NCBI RefSeq assembly: GCF_021646545.1 | Contig: NZ_JAKIRP010000005.1 | Coordinates: forward strand, 124,001 to 188,000 | DNA: 64,000 nt | Direction: 5' to 3' | Source of the DNA: Chitinophaga filiformis | GTDB taxonomy: Bacteria; Bacteroidota; Bacteroidia; Chitinophagales; Chitinophagaceae | Shown: piece after piece, positions 16,147 through 25,478 of the stretch | Layout: each line of letters begins with the position of its first letter | How positions within the stretch are numbered: position 1 is the first letter of the stretch | Made by a program: the position numbers and the translations under genes | The notes under the pieces: model-generated | The model's database searches: none | What the model was told of the DNA's origin: nothing | What the model saw: only the letters and a program-made list of their open reading frames with translations

Positions 16147-16500
16147 ATGAACGAAGAATATAAAGATATTTTCACCACAACGGCCTGTCCTACACAGCAG
16201 CAATTGCTGGATTATGTGCAGGGCCGGTTGTCGGCCGAAGAGCAACATGAAGTGGAACTTCATATGGCTGATTGTGAGATGTGCAGTGAGGCTGTGGAGG
16301 GATTATCTGCATTTGAGCAGAAGGAAAAGATACCCGTGTGGCTACGCCAGATGAAATGGCAGATGCTACGTAAGCTGCGCGCCAACAAGCGCCGCAAGCA
16401 CCAGGTATCCTACTTTATTGAACTGGCTATCATTGTGCTCGTGGTACTTTTTATTATACTGGGCGCCTTCTGGACATACCATTTCATGACGCATAAATAA
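16147..16500 (+). CDS. Zinc-finger anti-sigma factor
   Basis: Protein of 117 residues with H39-x3-C43-x2-C46, the zinc-containing anti-sigma motif, and one membrane helix at residues 89-110, leaving only a few residues outside. It is expected to hold the sigma factor at 15523 at the membrane. It is clearly related to the N-terminal part of the protein at 14162 (CPTQQQLLDYVQGRLS versus CLNRDQLPRYLDGRLT) but lacks the linker and TPR domain. Confidence 0.85.
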   Translation: MNEEYKDIFTTTACPTQQQLLDYVQGRLSAEEQHEVELHMADCEMCSEAVEGLSAFEQKEKIPVWLRQMKWQMLRKLRANKRRKHQVSYFIELAIIVLVVLFIILGAFWTYHFMTHK

Positions 16501-16517
16501 CGACTGTCCATACATAA

Positions 16518-16558
16518 AAAAAGTCCCGGCTGTATAAACAACCGGGACTTTTTTTTTA
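16518..16558. terminator. Strong bidirectional terminator
   Basis: AAAAAAAGTCCCGG pairs with CCGGGACTTTTTTTT across a short loop. It separates the convergent anti-sigma gene (+) and TPR gene (-). Confidence 0.85.
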
Positions 16559-16578
16559 TGAAAAATGTATCAATAATA

Positions 16579-17832
16579 CTATTTCAGACCTTCCAGCTTT
16601 TTCTTCACAGCTTCCACTTTCGCAGTCTCGTTCTTGATAGCATAGATCTTCTGCAGTGCATACAGACAGCTTTCGTAAGTCTGTTTGTCGCTTGGCTCCA
16701 GGCTCGCAGCTTTAGCAGTGAAGTTTTCATCTGCTTTCTCGAAGAAAGGCAGCGCCTGATCCATCAGACCAGTTACTTTCGTCTGCAGTTCTTTTGCTTT
16801 AGGCGTGTTCAGAGATTTGCTGTCCATTGCGTTCAGCTCTTTGTTGAAGCCTACTGCACGGTTGAAGTACAATGCGCCCAACTGGAAGTTCGCAGTTGCA
16901 TCATCAGCTTTCAGTTCGATCGCTTTTTTGTAAGCTCCTTCTGCCTTGTTCATCAGCTCATCATAGTTAGCTGGTTTTGCAGCATCCTGACCGTTTTCGC
17001 TACGAGGGTTTGCCAGGTTATCTACGCGGATACCATAGTCCAGTACTGTCTGGAAATCGTTTGGATTTTCCGCCATTTTCTTTTCCAGCATACCCAGTAA
17101 TTCAGCAGTTTTACCGGTTTTGGAGTAGTACATCATCTCCATATCGTTAAAACGCTTGTCTTTAGGGAAGGTTGCTTTACCTTCTTCGATGGTTTTCAGC
17201 CAGTTGGCATTATCACCTTTTTCTTCGTAAGTCTGCGCCAGGAGCACATACAGGGCTGGTTCAGCCTTGAAATGCAGGTCAGCAGCTTTTCTCAGATAGG
17301 TCAGCGCCTCGTCTTTCTTACCAGCCTGGTTAGCAGCGTAACCAGCGTAGAAGGTCATAGAAGTATCTGCAGGAATAGAACCACCTAAGTTCTTACCATT
17401 ATAGAAGTCAGCAATGGTAAAAGCGTCTCTGAAATGTAAATATGCAGAATCCCATTTCTGATCATTCAGGTTAGCATAACCTGCGTTGCCGATGGTAGCA
17501 TACAGGTTAAACATACGCTGGTTCATTTCCAGCAGGGCTTCAGGTAATTTTGCATTGATATCCAGGGCTTTCTTGTAAGCCTCGAATGCTTCCAGTGCTT
17601 CTTTGGAATCTTTCTTCTCAGTAGCAGTTGCTTCGTAGATCTTACCCTTTACATACCAGGTTTTAGCGTCGTCCTTGGTTTTTTCATTTTCCAGTGCTGC
17701 CTGAATATCAGCTTTCGCTTTATCATAGTCTTTTTTAGTGAGGGCATCTTCTGCGCTGTTTACCTTCGCACGTTGCGCCACGGCAACCAATCCTGCACTG
17801 CAAAAGACCAATGATACCAGTAATTTTTTCAT
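16579..17832 (-). CDS. Secreted tetratricopeptide-repeat protein
   Basis: Protein of 417 residues with a Sec signal peptide (MKKLLVSLVFCSAGLVAVAQ, cleavage after the alanine-valine-alanine). The mature part is alpha-helical with about eight TPR-like hairpins, for example AEDALTKKDYDKAKADIQAA, AFEAYKKALDINAKLPEA and YAGYAANQAGKKDEALTYL. It is probably periplasmic. The frame is open 25 codons further upstream, but the ATG at 17832 gives the signal peptide. No operon partner is obvious; gyrA lies upstream on the same strand with 130 bases between. Confidence 0.88.
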   Translation of the reverse strand: MKKLLVSLVFCSAGLVAVAQRAKVNSAEDALTKKDYDKAKADIQAALENEKTKDDAKTWYVKGKIYEATATEKKDSKEALEAFEAYKKALDINAKLPEALLEMNQRMFNLYATIGNAGYANLNDQKWDSAYLHFRDAFTIADFYNGKNLGGSIPADTSMTFYAGYAANQAGKKDEALTYLRKAADLHFKAEPALYVLLAQTYEEKGDNANWLKTIEEGKATFPKDKRFNDMEMMYYSKTGKTAELLGMLEKKMAENPNDFQTVLDYGIRVDNLANPRSENGQDAAKPANYDELMNKAEGAYKKAIELKADDATANFQLGALYFNRAVGFNKELNAMDSKSLNTPKAKELQTKVTGLMDQALPFFEKADENFTAKAASLEPSDKQTYESCLYALQKIYAIKNETAKVEAVKKKLEGLK

Positions 17833-17962
17833 GTTGCTCAATATTTTTTTGTTTTCTATGAGTATGGCCTTAGATTTTAATGCCTGTTTCAACCATAATA
17901 AATACAATCTGCCGCAGGTTAACCATTATTAGTTCGCACAAATATTTTGCGGTTTCTTATAA

Positions 17963-20551
17963 TTATTCTGCAGGCGTTTCATCTTCCGAAGCCTCAGCTG
18001 TCGCTGTTCCCGGATCTTCTGAGCTGTCGTCCCGGAGCTGTTCGCTTCCTTCTCCTTCCATACCTTCGTTATCGAGCTTTTCTTCTTCCTGTTCGTCCAG
18101 ACGTGCTACAGCTGCTATTTCATCGGTATCGTCCAGTCTGATCAGACGAACCCCCTGTGTGGCCCTGCCTGCCTCGCGGATGTCAGCTACCGCCATACGG
18201 ATGGTAATACCGGACTTACAGGTTATCATCAGGTCATCTTTCTCTGTTACGTCAAGGATCGCGATCAGGCTACCTGTTTTTTCGGTGATATTGATTGTCT
18301 TAACCCCCTTACCACCGCGGTTGGTAATTCTATATTCCTCAATATCAGTACGTTTGCCGAATCCTTTCTCAGAAACCACCAATACAGTACGGGTGGCATC
18401 CTCCTTATTTACACAAATCATACCAACCACTTCATCTTTGTCGTTATCCACCTCAATACCCCTTACACCAATCGCTCCACGACCTGTGTCACGTACGGTA
18501 TTTTCAGGGAAACGGATAGCACGGCCGCTCTTGATTGCCATCATGATCTCGCTGTTACCGTTGGTCAGCTTAGCTTCCAGTAATTGGTCACCTTCGTTGA
18601 CAGTAATAGCGTTCACACCATTCTGACGGGGGCGGGAGAACTCTTCCAGCAGGGTCTTTTTGATGATACCGTTTGATGTACACAGCACAATATAATGAGA
18701 GCTGATAAAATCTTTATCACCGAGGTCCTTAATATCTATAATGGCTCTGATCTTGTCGTCAGTAGGCAGGTTGATCAGGTTCTGGATAGCGCGTCCCTTG
18801 CCGCTCTTCTCTCCCTCAGGGATCTCGTACACCTTCAGCCAGTAACAACGGCCTTTCTCTGTGAAGAACAACATGGTATGGTGGGTAGAGGCCACGAACA
18901 GGTGTTCGATATAGTCCTCTTCACGGGTCTTGCCACCCAGTGCACCACGGCCACCACGTTTCTGCTGGCGGTAGTCATATGCAGAAGTACGTTTGATATA
19001 GCCCAGATGGGAGATAGTGATCACCACATCTTCCTCTGCGATGATATCTTCCATACGCATTTCGCTGGCCAGGTACTGGATCTCTGTTTTACGCTCGTCA
19101 CCGAAACGTTTCCTCACATCTTCCAGTTCATCCTTGATGATCTTGAAACGCAGTCCTTCGTCGGATAATACATCCTTCAGGTAAGCTATCAGTTTCATTA
19201 CTTCGTCGTATTCTTCCTTGATCTTGTCGCGCTCCATACCGGTCAGACGTTGTAAACGCAGTTCCAGTATTGCTTTAGACTGAATTTCACTCAGTTCGAA
19301 GCGGCTCATCAAACCGTCTTTTGCTTCATCCGGCGTACGGGATGCACGGATCAGGGCAATCACTTCGTCCAGGTGATCCAGCGCTATCAGGTAACCCTGC
19401 AAGATATGCGCTTTTTCTTCTGCTTTACGCAGCTCAAAACGTGTTCTGCGTACTACTACTTCATGACGGAAGTCAACGAATTCTGCCAGCATTTCCTTCA
19501 GGTTCAGTACACGCGGACGGCCTTTCACCAGGGCCACGTTATTGATACCGTAAGAGGTCTGCAGTTCTGAATATTTATACAGCTGGTTGATCACCACGTT
19601 AGCGATAGCTTCACGTTTCAGATCGATCACCAGGCGCATACCGTCACGGTCACTCTCGTCACGCGCTTCGGAAATACCTTCAATTATTTTATCGTCAGCC
19701 AGCTGCGCGATCTTCTGGTGCAGTGCCGCCTTATTGATCTGGTAAGGCAGTTCATAGATCACCAGGCGCTCACGGCCTGCCTTGGAGGTTTCTACGTTGA
19801 TCTTACCACGCACTACTACCCTTCCGCGGCCGGTCTCAAAACCCTGTTTCACACCTTCATAACCGTAGATGATACCTCCGGTCGGAAAGTCAGGCGCCTT
19901 CACATGTTTCACCAGCTCTTCAATCGTAATATCACGGTTGTCGATGTAAGCGATCAGACCGTCCACTACCTCTGTCAGGTTGTGCGGCATGATGTTGGTA
20001 GCCATACCTACCGCAATACCTGATGCACCGTTGATCAGCAGGTTTGGAATACGTGTAGGCAATACAGTAGGTTCTTCCAGGGTATCGTCAAAGTTCAGGG
20101 AGAAATCCACTGTTTCTTTGTCGATGTCTTCCAGCATCGCCTCTGCCATACGCTGCAGACGGATCTCCGTATAACGCATTGCTGCCGGCATATCCCCATC
20201 CACAGATCCGAAGTTACCCTGACCGTCCACCAGCATGTAACGTAGGCTCCATGGCTGGGCCATACGTACAATGGTATCATAGATGGAGGAGTCACCATGC
20301 GGGTGGAATTTACCCATTACCTCCCCTACAATACGGGCCGACTTCTTGTAAGGCTTGTTGCTGTTGTTACCTAACTCATTCATACCAAACAACACGCGGC
20401 GGTGTACCGGTTTTAAACCGTCCCGAACATCCGGAAGAGCACGACCAACGATAACCGACATAGAGTAGTCTATGTAGGCCGTTTTCATCTGCTCCTCAAT
20501 GTTGATCTGGATGATCTTCCCGTCTTGCTGATTTTCCGTATTTTCTGACAT
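17963..20551 (-). CDS. gyrA: DNA gyrase subunit A
   Basis: Type IIA topoisomerase subunit of 862 residues that cuts and rejoins DNA with GyrB to introduce negative supercoils. The active-site tyrosine is Y127 in AMRYTEIRL. The quinolone-pocket residues S88 and D92 (Ser83 and Asp87 of E. coli) are unchanged in HGDSSIYD. The C-terminal beta-pinwheel carries the GyrA box QQKRGGRG near residue 565, distinguishing it from ParC. It ends in an acidic tail (EEEKLDNEGMEGEGSE and beyond). A -7 box lies 47 bases upstream. Confidence 0.97.
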   Translation of the reverse strand: MSENTENQQDGKIIQINIEEQMKTAYIDYSMSVIVGRALPDVRDGLKPVHRRVLFGMNELGNNSNKPYKKSARIVGEVMGKFHPHGDSSIYDTIVRMAQPWSLRYMLVDGQGNFGSVDGDMPAAMRYTEIRLQRMAEAMLEDIDKETVDFSLNFDDTLEEPTVLPTRIPNLLINGASGIAVGMATNIMPHNLTEVVDGLIAYIDNRDITIEELVKHVKAPDFPTGGIIYGYEGVKQGFETGRGRVVVRGKINVETSKAGRERLVIYELPYQINKAALHQKIAQLADDKIIEGISEARDESDRDGMRLVIDLKREAIANVVINQLYKYSELQTSYGINNVALVKGRPRVLNLKEMLAEFVDFRHEVVVRRTRFELRKAEEKAHILQGYLIALDHLDEVIALIRASRTPDEAKDGLMSRFELSEIQSKAILELRLQRLTGMERDKIKEEYDEVMKLIAYLKDVLSDEGLRFKIIKDELEDVRKRFGDERKTEIQYLASEMRMEDIIAEEDVVITISHLGYIKRTSAYDYRQQKRGGRGALGGKTREEDYIEHLFVASTHHTMLFFTEKGRCYWLKVYEIPEGEKSGKGRAIQNLINLPTDDKIRAIIDIKDLGDKDFISSHYIVLCTSNGIIKKTLLEEFSRPRQNGVNAITVNEGDQLLEAKLTNGNSEIMMAIKSGRAIRFPENTVRDTGRGAIGVRGIEVDNDKDEVVGMICVNKEDATRTVLVVSEKGFGKRTDIEEYRITNRGGKGVKTINITEKTGSLIAILDVTEKDDLMITCKSGITIRMAVADIREAGRATQGVRLIRLDDTDEIAAVARLDEQEEEKLDNEGMEGEGSEQLRDDSSEDPGTATAEASEDETPAE

Positions 20552-20598
20552 TGTATATTGTTGATTTACAATTTATTTCCTAAAAAAATAAATAGACG

Positions 20599-20606
20599 CA
20601 AATATA
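20599..20606 (-). promoter_or_regulatory. Putative gyrA promoter -7 box
   Basis: On the minus strand this reads TATATTTG, matching TAnnTTTG. No clear -33 TTTG is seen. Confidence 0.5.
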
Positions 20607-20958
20607 GCCATTTTAAGCCGTATTCCGGCCTTTTTGACAGAGAATGTGAATAAAAAAGGAATTGTCATATGCTACAATTACGCTATGCAACAGCAACAAT
20701 TTCCATAGATACTCCATTTAATCCTTATTTTGCAGCAACTCCTGCAATTAATATTCCATATAAGAGAAAAGAGGAATATTGGGAAAATAAAATATTGGCA
20801 AACATTTTGTTTTTAACCCGGTGAAAATCAGAGGGTCACGGACAGTTAATCAGCATTCGGGTAGGTTAAAAACGAAATTTGCTGAAATTTCGAACATTAG
20901 TAACACGACTGATGTTAAATCCCTGTTCGGTAACCATATTAAAGATGAACAAATTAAT

Positions 20959-22284
20959 ATGAAGAATATACTCTTGTTTGGCGCCGGCAAGTCGGCCACT
21001 AGCCTGATCGACTACCTGGTATCAAATGCACCGCGGCAAAAATGGCATATCACTGTCGCGGACCAGGATCTTGCACTTATTAAGTCCAAGACCGGCAAAT
21101 CTTATTACGTTACCCCCGCCGTTATTGATATCCGCGACCAGGCATCCAGACAGAAACTGGTACAGGAAACAGACCTTGTAATATCGCTGCTTCCACCCTC
21201 ATTGCATATTTTCGTTGCCAAAGACTGCCTTCAGTTCGGCAAGAATCTGCTGACCGCCTCCTACATCGATCCGGAGATCAAATCCCTTGAAAAAGAGATA
21301 GAACAGGCAGGCCTGCTCTTCATGTACGAAATGGGGCTCGATCCCGGTATTGATCATATGAGCGCTATGAAGCTCATTCACTCTATTGAAAAGAAAGGCG
21401 GACAGATCTCTGCATTCCGCTCTTATTGCGGCGGCCTGATCTCTCCCGAAAGCAATGATAATCCCTGGCAGTACAAGATATCATGGAACGCTCGTAATAT
21501 CGTACTGGCAGGCACTTCCGGGGCCATATACAGGGAAAAAGGTAAAGTGAAGGAGATTGGCTACCAACAGCTGTTCGATCAGCCTAAAACGATCCATATT
21601 CCCAGCCTCGGCAAACTGGCCTACTACCCTAACCGGGATTCCATGGGTTACATGAATGCCTATAAGCTGGAAGAGATCCCCACCTTTATGCGGGCTACAC
21701 TGCGCTATCCTGACTTCTGCGAGGGATGGAGCACACTCGTAAAGCTGGGCCTGACCGACGATTCCAAAAAGATACAGACCAATGCACTGACCTATTACGA
21801 TTGGGCCAGTCAGAAAATAGAACAGGATGCAAAACTGAGCCATGAAGAGAACATCGCCAGTTATCTCGGTATCAGCGCCAAATCCAAGGTACTCCGGCAA
21901 CTGAAGTTTCTCGGACTGCTGAATGGCGAAACTATCGGGCTTGGCGAACAGACCAATGCCGCCGTCCTCCAGCATGTCGTGGAATCCAAACTGGGCATGG
22001 AACCTGCCGACAAAGACATGATCGTAATGACGCATGAAATAGAGTTCGAGAGAAGAGGCATGACCACACGCCTGCACAGTTATATGATCACACAGGGAGA
22101 AGACAGCCTGCGTACCGCTATGGCCAAAACAGTAGGACTGCCCCTGGGTATCATGGCCAAGCTGCTGCTGCAGGAAAAGATCAGCCTCAAAGGATTAAAG
22201 ATCCCGATCATGCCGGATGTGTACAATCCAGTCTTAAAAGAGCTGGAAGAATATAATATCAGATTTGAAGAAAGCTTTGAATAA
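20959..22284 (+). CDS. Saccharopine dehydrogenase-like oxidoreductase
   Basis: Protein of 441 residues. The N-terminal Rossmann fold is ILLFGAGKSATSLIDYL, followed by VISLLPPSLH, YEMGLDPGIDHMSAM and SYCGGLISPESNDNPWQYKISW, which are hallmarks of saccharopine reductase (LYS9-like). It probably interconverts saccharopine and aminoadipate semialdehyde plus glutamate with NAD(P). The gene stands alone with no other lysine-catabolism gene nearby, so direction and pathway are inferred. The ATG at 20959 is chosen over an upstream GTG frame because the Rossmann motif starts immediately after it. Confidence 0.88.
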   Translation: MKNILLFGAGKSATSLIDYLVSNAPRQKWHITVADQDLALIKSKTGKSYYVTPAVIDIRDQASRQKLVQETDLVISLLPPSLHIFVAKDCLQFGKNLLTASYIDPEIKSLEKEIEQAGLLFMYEMGLDPGIDHMSAMKLIHSIEKKGGQISAFRSYCGGLISPESNDNPWQYKISWNARNIVLAGTSGAIYREKGKVKEIGYQQLFDQPKTIHIPSLGKLAYYPNRDSMGYMNAYKLEEIPTFMRATLRYPDFCEGWSTLVKLGLTDDSKKIQTNALTYYDWASQKIEQDAKLSHEENIASYLGISAKSKVLRQLKFLGLLNGETIGLGEQTNAAVLQHVVESKLGMEPADKDMIVMTHEIEFERRGMTTRLHSYMITQGEDSLRTAMAKTVGLPLGIMAKLLLQEKISLKGLKIPIMPDVYNPVLKELEEYNIRFEESFE

Positions 22285-22299
22285 AGTTGTTTCACATAC

Positions 22300-22350
22300 A
22301 CTGAAAGAGGCCATCCACTAGTAGCGGATGGCCTCTTTCAGTTTAACCGT
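22300..22350. terminator. Bidirectional terminator between convergent genes
   Basis: ACTGAAAGAGGCCATCC pairs perfectly with GGATGGCCTCTTTCAGT around a 9-base loop, between the saccharopine dehydrogenase gene (+) and the sirtuin gene (-). Confidence 0.8.
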
Positions 22351-22375
22351 TCCCGATGCCCGGGCAATGCGTCTT

Positions 22376-23062
22376 TTATAATTTTGCCAATGCTTCCTCC
22401 AGGTCCAGTATTCCCAGCGTAGCGGGTTTCTCTATCTGCACCAGACCTTCACGGTAAGCCATTTCAGGCAGCTTTTTGTCGATCACATAACAAGGTGTGC
22501 CATCCCTCAGGCAATCTACCAGGCCCGCCGCAGGATACACCACAAGTGAAGTGCCTATCACAGCAAAAATATCAGCCGACATAACTATTTCCGCTGCATC
22601 CACGATCCTCGTCACATTCTCACCAAACCAAACAATATCGGGACGCAGTTGTCCGCCGTCAGCAGCCATATCTCCCAGGTTGATATCGTCTTCTATGGCG
22701 TAGCTGCGGTTCTCATCCAGCACACTACGCATTTTGAAGATCTCACCGTGTAAATGCAATACGTTCTTCGAGCCCGCCTTCTCATGGAGATTATCAATGT
22801 TCTGCGTGATGATCTGCACGTCAAATTTCTCCTGCAACCGCGCCAGACCATAGTGTGCAGCATTAGGCGCTGCCGCCTTCACATCCCTGCGGCGCATATT
22901 GTAAAAATCGAGCACCAGCTGCGGGTTTTTCTGCCATCCCTGCGGACTTGCCACCTCGTATACATCATACCCTTCCCAGAGTCCATCACTGTCGCGGAAA
23001 GTACGCAACCCGCTCTCTGCACTGATGCCCGCCCCTGTTAATACAACTAATTTAGCCTTCAT
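22376..23062 (-). CDS. Sir2-family NAD-dependent protein deacylase
   Basis: Sirtuin of 228 residues. The NAD-binding motif is GAGISAESGLRTFRD, the adenine site is TQNIDNLHEKAG and the catalytic histidine is in HLHGE. The YDVYEVA segment resembles the class III (SIRT5/CobB) acyl pocket. Between LHGE and IVWFGE there are no cysteines, so the usual four-cysteine zinc site is absent. It would remove acyl groups from lysines using NAD in the cytoplasm. It is divergent from the PAP2 phosphatase gene. Confidence 0.92.
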   Translation of the reverse strand: MKAKLVVLTGAGISAESGLRTFRDSDGLWEGYDVYEVASPQGWQKNPQLVLDFYNMRRRDVKAAAPNAAHYGLARLQEKFDVQIITQNIDNLHEKAGSKNVLHLHGEIFKMRSVLDENRSYAIEDDINLGDMAADGGQLRPDIVWFGENVTRIVDAAEIVMSADIFAVIGTSLVVYPAAGLVDCLRDGTPCYVIDKKLPEMAYREGLVQIEKPATLGILDLEEALAKL

Positions 23063-23143
23063 TTGTACAAGATATTTTCAAATTTTAAATATACGGGTTT
23101 TAACATTTACCGTAACTTTATCGCTTAGAATAAATAACAGCAA

Positions 23144-24004
23144 TTGAAGATTTTACAGACGCTTATACTGTGCGGCGTATTGTTAGTGCAATTGAATGCC
23201 AACGCACAGTCATCAGACACCGCAACCCTCCAACATACTGATAGCACAAAAACAAAGGAGGTACATACATTGACCGCGGCGGATACTACTATACGTTACC
23301 GCATAAACGGCGCCTACCTTGGAAGTATGTGGGGCGACCTGAAATACACCGTATCAAGGCCTGCACATTGGACCGGAAAAGACTTTACCCGGCTGGGTAT
23401 TGTGCTTGGCACAGCCGGAGGCCTGCTGGCGGTAGACTATGAAGTGAAACAATTCTTCCTCCGTAATCACACTAATTTCTGGAACAGTGTAACCGGCCAG
23501 GTAGAACCTTTTGGAAACGCCTACTCTCCGTACCTGGTAGGTGGTATGTATGTAGCAGGCGTTATATCAAAAAACCGTCAGCTGGAGCATACTTCACTGA
23601 TGACAGCGAAATCTCTGTTGATTTCCACCCTGATCTATACTTTCACCAAATCTGTGGTAAGACGTGGCAGACCAACATACTATGATGATCCGCTGGTGTT
23701 TAATGCCCCCTTCTCCATGGATAAATATCATACCTCCTTCCCTTCCGGGCATATGCTGACAGTAACTTCTGTGGCTACGGCGCTGGCAGAAGCTTATGGT
23801 GAAGAGCATCCGTGGGTGCCCTGGGTAGCTTATTCTATTGCTATCATGACAGGTACTACCCGCCTTTACCAGGAAAGGCACTGGAGCAGTGATGTATGGC
23901 TGGGCGCATCTCTCGGTTACTTTGTGACCAAGGGCGTCTTCAAACGTCACCGCCAGCTGGAACGTAAAAAGGCAATGGCAGCCTTAGCGGCCACCATGCC
24001 ATAA
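23144..24004 (+). CDS. PAP2-family phosphatase
   Basis: Protein of 286 residues with a signal sequence (MKILQTLILCGVLLVQLNAN). The three-part phosphatase signature is present: K-x6-RP in KSVVRRGRP, PSGH in FPSGHMLTV and the R-x5-H-x3-D pattern in RLYQERHWSSD. Several membrane helices surround it. It is likely a lipid phosphatase, for example for phosphatidic acid or undecaprenyl pyrophosphate. The start is a TTG at 23144, the only start that yields the signal sequence. Confidence 0.9.
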   Translation: MKILQTLILCGVLLVQLNANAQSSDTATLQHTDSTKTKEVHTLTAADTTIRYRINGAYLGSMWGDLKYTVSRPAHWTGKDFTRLGIVLGTAGGLLAVDYEVKQFFLRNHTNFWNSVTGQVEPFGNAYSPYLVGGMYVAGVISKNRQLEHTSLMTAKSLLISTLIYTFTKSVVRRGRPTYYDDPLVFNAPFSMDKYHTSFPSGHMLTVTSVATALAEAYGEEHPWVPWVAYSIAIMTGTTRLYQERHWSSDVWLGASLGYFVTKGVFKRHRQLERKKAMAALAATMP

Positions 24005-24025
24005 ACCACCTGAAACCACAATAAA

Positions 24026-24970
24026 TCACGCAGCAGCTCTCGCCAAACGGCGGCGTTTTCTGTATCTGCGGATAATGATAAAGAGCACAGCCGCTACTAC
24101 CCATACAGGCCATAAGGCGGTGAATGAAATAAGCGCTGCCAGTATGCTATTCCAGCCATCCTTGATAGAGAAGAAGATACTGGAAAAGAAGCCTGGTCCC
24201 TGGGGCGTTGTATTGGAAAATGTCTGGAAAAAAGAGAGGTGGATAACGCTCATGGCTACGTTGTGGTCTATGTACTGCAAACGTCCCTGAGCTGCTTCCA
24301 CTTCCTCCCGGATGCTCTTCAGCTGTTCTTCCACCTCCAAAATATCTTTTACTGTCTTTGCCTGCTTCAGGATGTCGAGATAACGCTGCTCTACTTCTTT
24401 CCTAGCCTTCATCCGGGCCGCGAGGTCTACGTATTCTTCCGTAACATCTTTTGATGTGACACTTTTCACCAGGAGATTCTCCTCTACACCCGCCAACATA
24501 TTCAGACAACTGTCAAACTTATCGGCAGGGACCCTGATATCCAGCGCTGTCTCCCACGACACATCGGAACGATGCTCTACCTCATTGATAACGTTGCCAC
24601 CGCTACGCGCAATTACATCCGTCAGCTCTTTATACGCATGCTTATAGTCACGGACCGAATAACGAATAGTACCTTCTTTGATAATCTTTTTGGGGATGTC
24701 AGCAGGGGGAGCCGGAGGAGTTTCTGCATAAACGGCTTCATCCTCTGCTACGACCGGGGCTGTGAAAGCAAGCGAAGATTGGACCGTACCTGCGGCCACC
24801 TTGCTCGCTTCCATTTCATCATTTGACTTATAATCAAGTTGTACAGCCTGCGCCCGATGGGCGGCAGTACTCCCGGATTTTTTGCAGGCGCTTAACGCAA
24901 GCGTTGCAAACAAAAACATAGAGGGGATAACAATGACAGCATTCTTTAAAACAGAACATCTTCTTGTCAT
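24026..24970 (-). CDS. DUF4349 membrane-anchored lipoprotein
   Basis: Protein of 314 residues with a lipoprotein signal ending in LSAC (C29). The DUF4349 core covers about residues 85-275: IKEGTIRYSVRDYKHAYKEL, SGGNVINE, DIRVPADKFD and a coiled coil around EVEEQLKSIREEVEAAQGRL. A C-terminal membrane helix (WPVWVVAAVLFIII) is followed by a basic tail RRYRKRRR. The function of the family is unknown. It is convergent with the PAP2 gene, with only 21 bases between. Confidence 0.88.
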   Translation of the reverse strand: MTRRCSVLKNAVIVIPSMFLFATLALSACKKSGSTAAHRAQAVQLDYKSNDEMEASKVAAGTVQSSLAFTAPVVAEDEAVYAETPPAPPADIPKKIIKEGTIRYSVRDYKHAYKELTDVIARSGGNVINEVEHRSDVSWETALDIRVPADKFDSCLNMLAGVEENLLVKSVTSKDVTEEYVDLAARMKARKEVEQRYLDILKQAKTVKDILEVEEQLKSIREEVEAAQGRLQYIDHNVAMSVIHLSFFQTFSNTTPQGPGFFSSIFFSIKDGWNSILAALISFTALWPVWVVAAVLFIIIRRYRKRRRLARAAA

Positions 24971-25034
24971 AGGAATTTATTTTTAGGATAAATACTATAA
25001 CAAGAAGATGCGGCAGGAAGTAAAATTCCATAAA

Positions 25035-25445
25035 CTATTTCATATCGCCCATTTCCAGGATGGTCTCAAATTCGTCTGCAGTCACAGCACAAACTGAGAG
25101 ACGGCCCTGGCGGATGAGGGAAAGATTTTCCAGTCGTTTTTCAGCTTTCATCTGCGCCAGTGTTACCGGTGTTTTGAAAGGTTTTACCGGCTGCAGGTCT
25201 ACCACTACCCAGTTAGGATCCGGTGTGGTCGGGTCCTGGTAATGTTCTTTTGCTACTTTGGCTATACCTACTACGGCCAGACCTTCATTACTGTGATAGA
25301 ACAATACCTGGTCTCCCTTTTTCATACCTTTCAGATTATTGCGTGCCTGGTAATTGCGCACACCGTCCCAGAAGGTTTTCCCGTCCTTTACAAATTGATC
25401 CCACGAATACTTAAAAGGTTCTGATTTTACAAGCCAGTAGTTCAT
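25035..25445 (-). CDS. EVE domain protein
   Basis: Protein of 136 residues, essentially one EVE (PUA-like) domain: MNYWLVKSEP, FWDGVRNYQARNNLKGM, GDQVLFYHSNE and VVGIAKV. EVE domains bind modified bases or RNA; in bacteria some act in modified-DNA restriction or in RNA quality control. No restriction gene is nearby. It may share a transcript with the Fe-S protein upstream (33 bases between). Confidence 0.92.
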   Translation of the reverse strand: MNYWLVKSEPFKYSWDQFVKDGKTFWDGVRNYQARNNLKGMKKGDQVLFYHSNEGLAVVGIAKVAKEHYQDPTTPDPNWVVVDLQPVKPFKTPVTLAQMKAEKRLENLSLIRQGRLSVCAVTADEFETILEMGDMK

Positions 25446-25478
25446 TGTCTGATGATTTTTAATTCGTCTTTTTGCCGC

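Noticed and set aside
20821..20958. Extension of the saccharopine dehydrogenase to a GTG at 20821
   Set aside because: The extra 46 residues precede the Rossmann motif that normally begins the protein and show no homology-like pattern.
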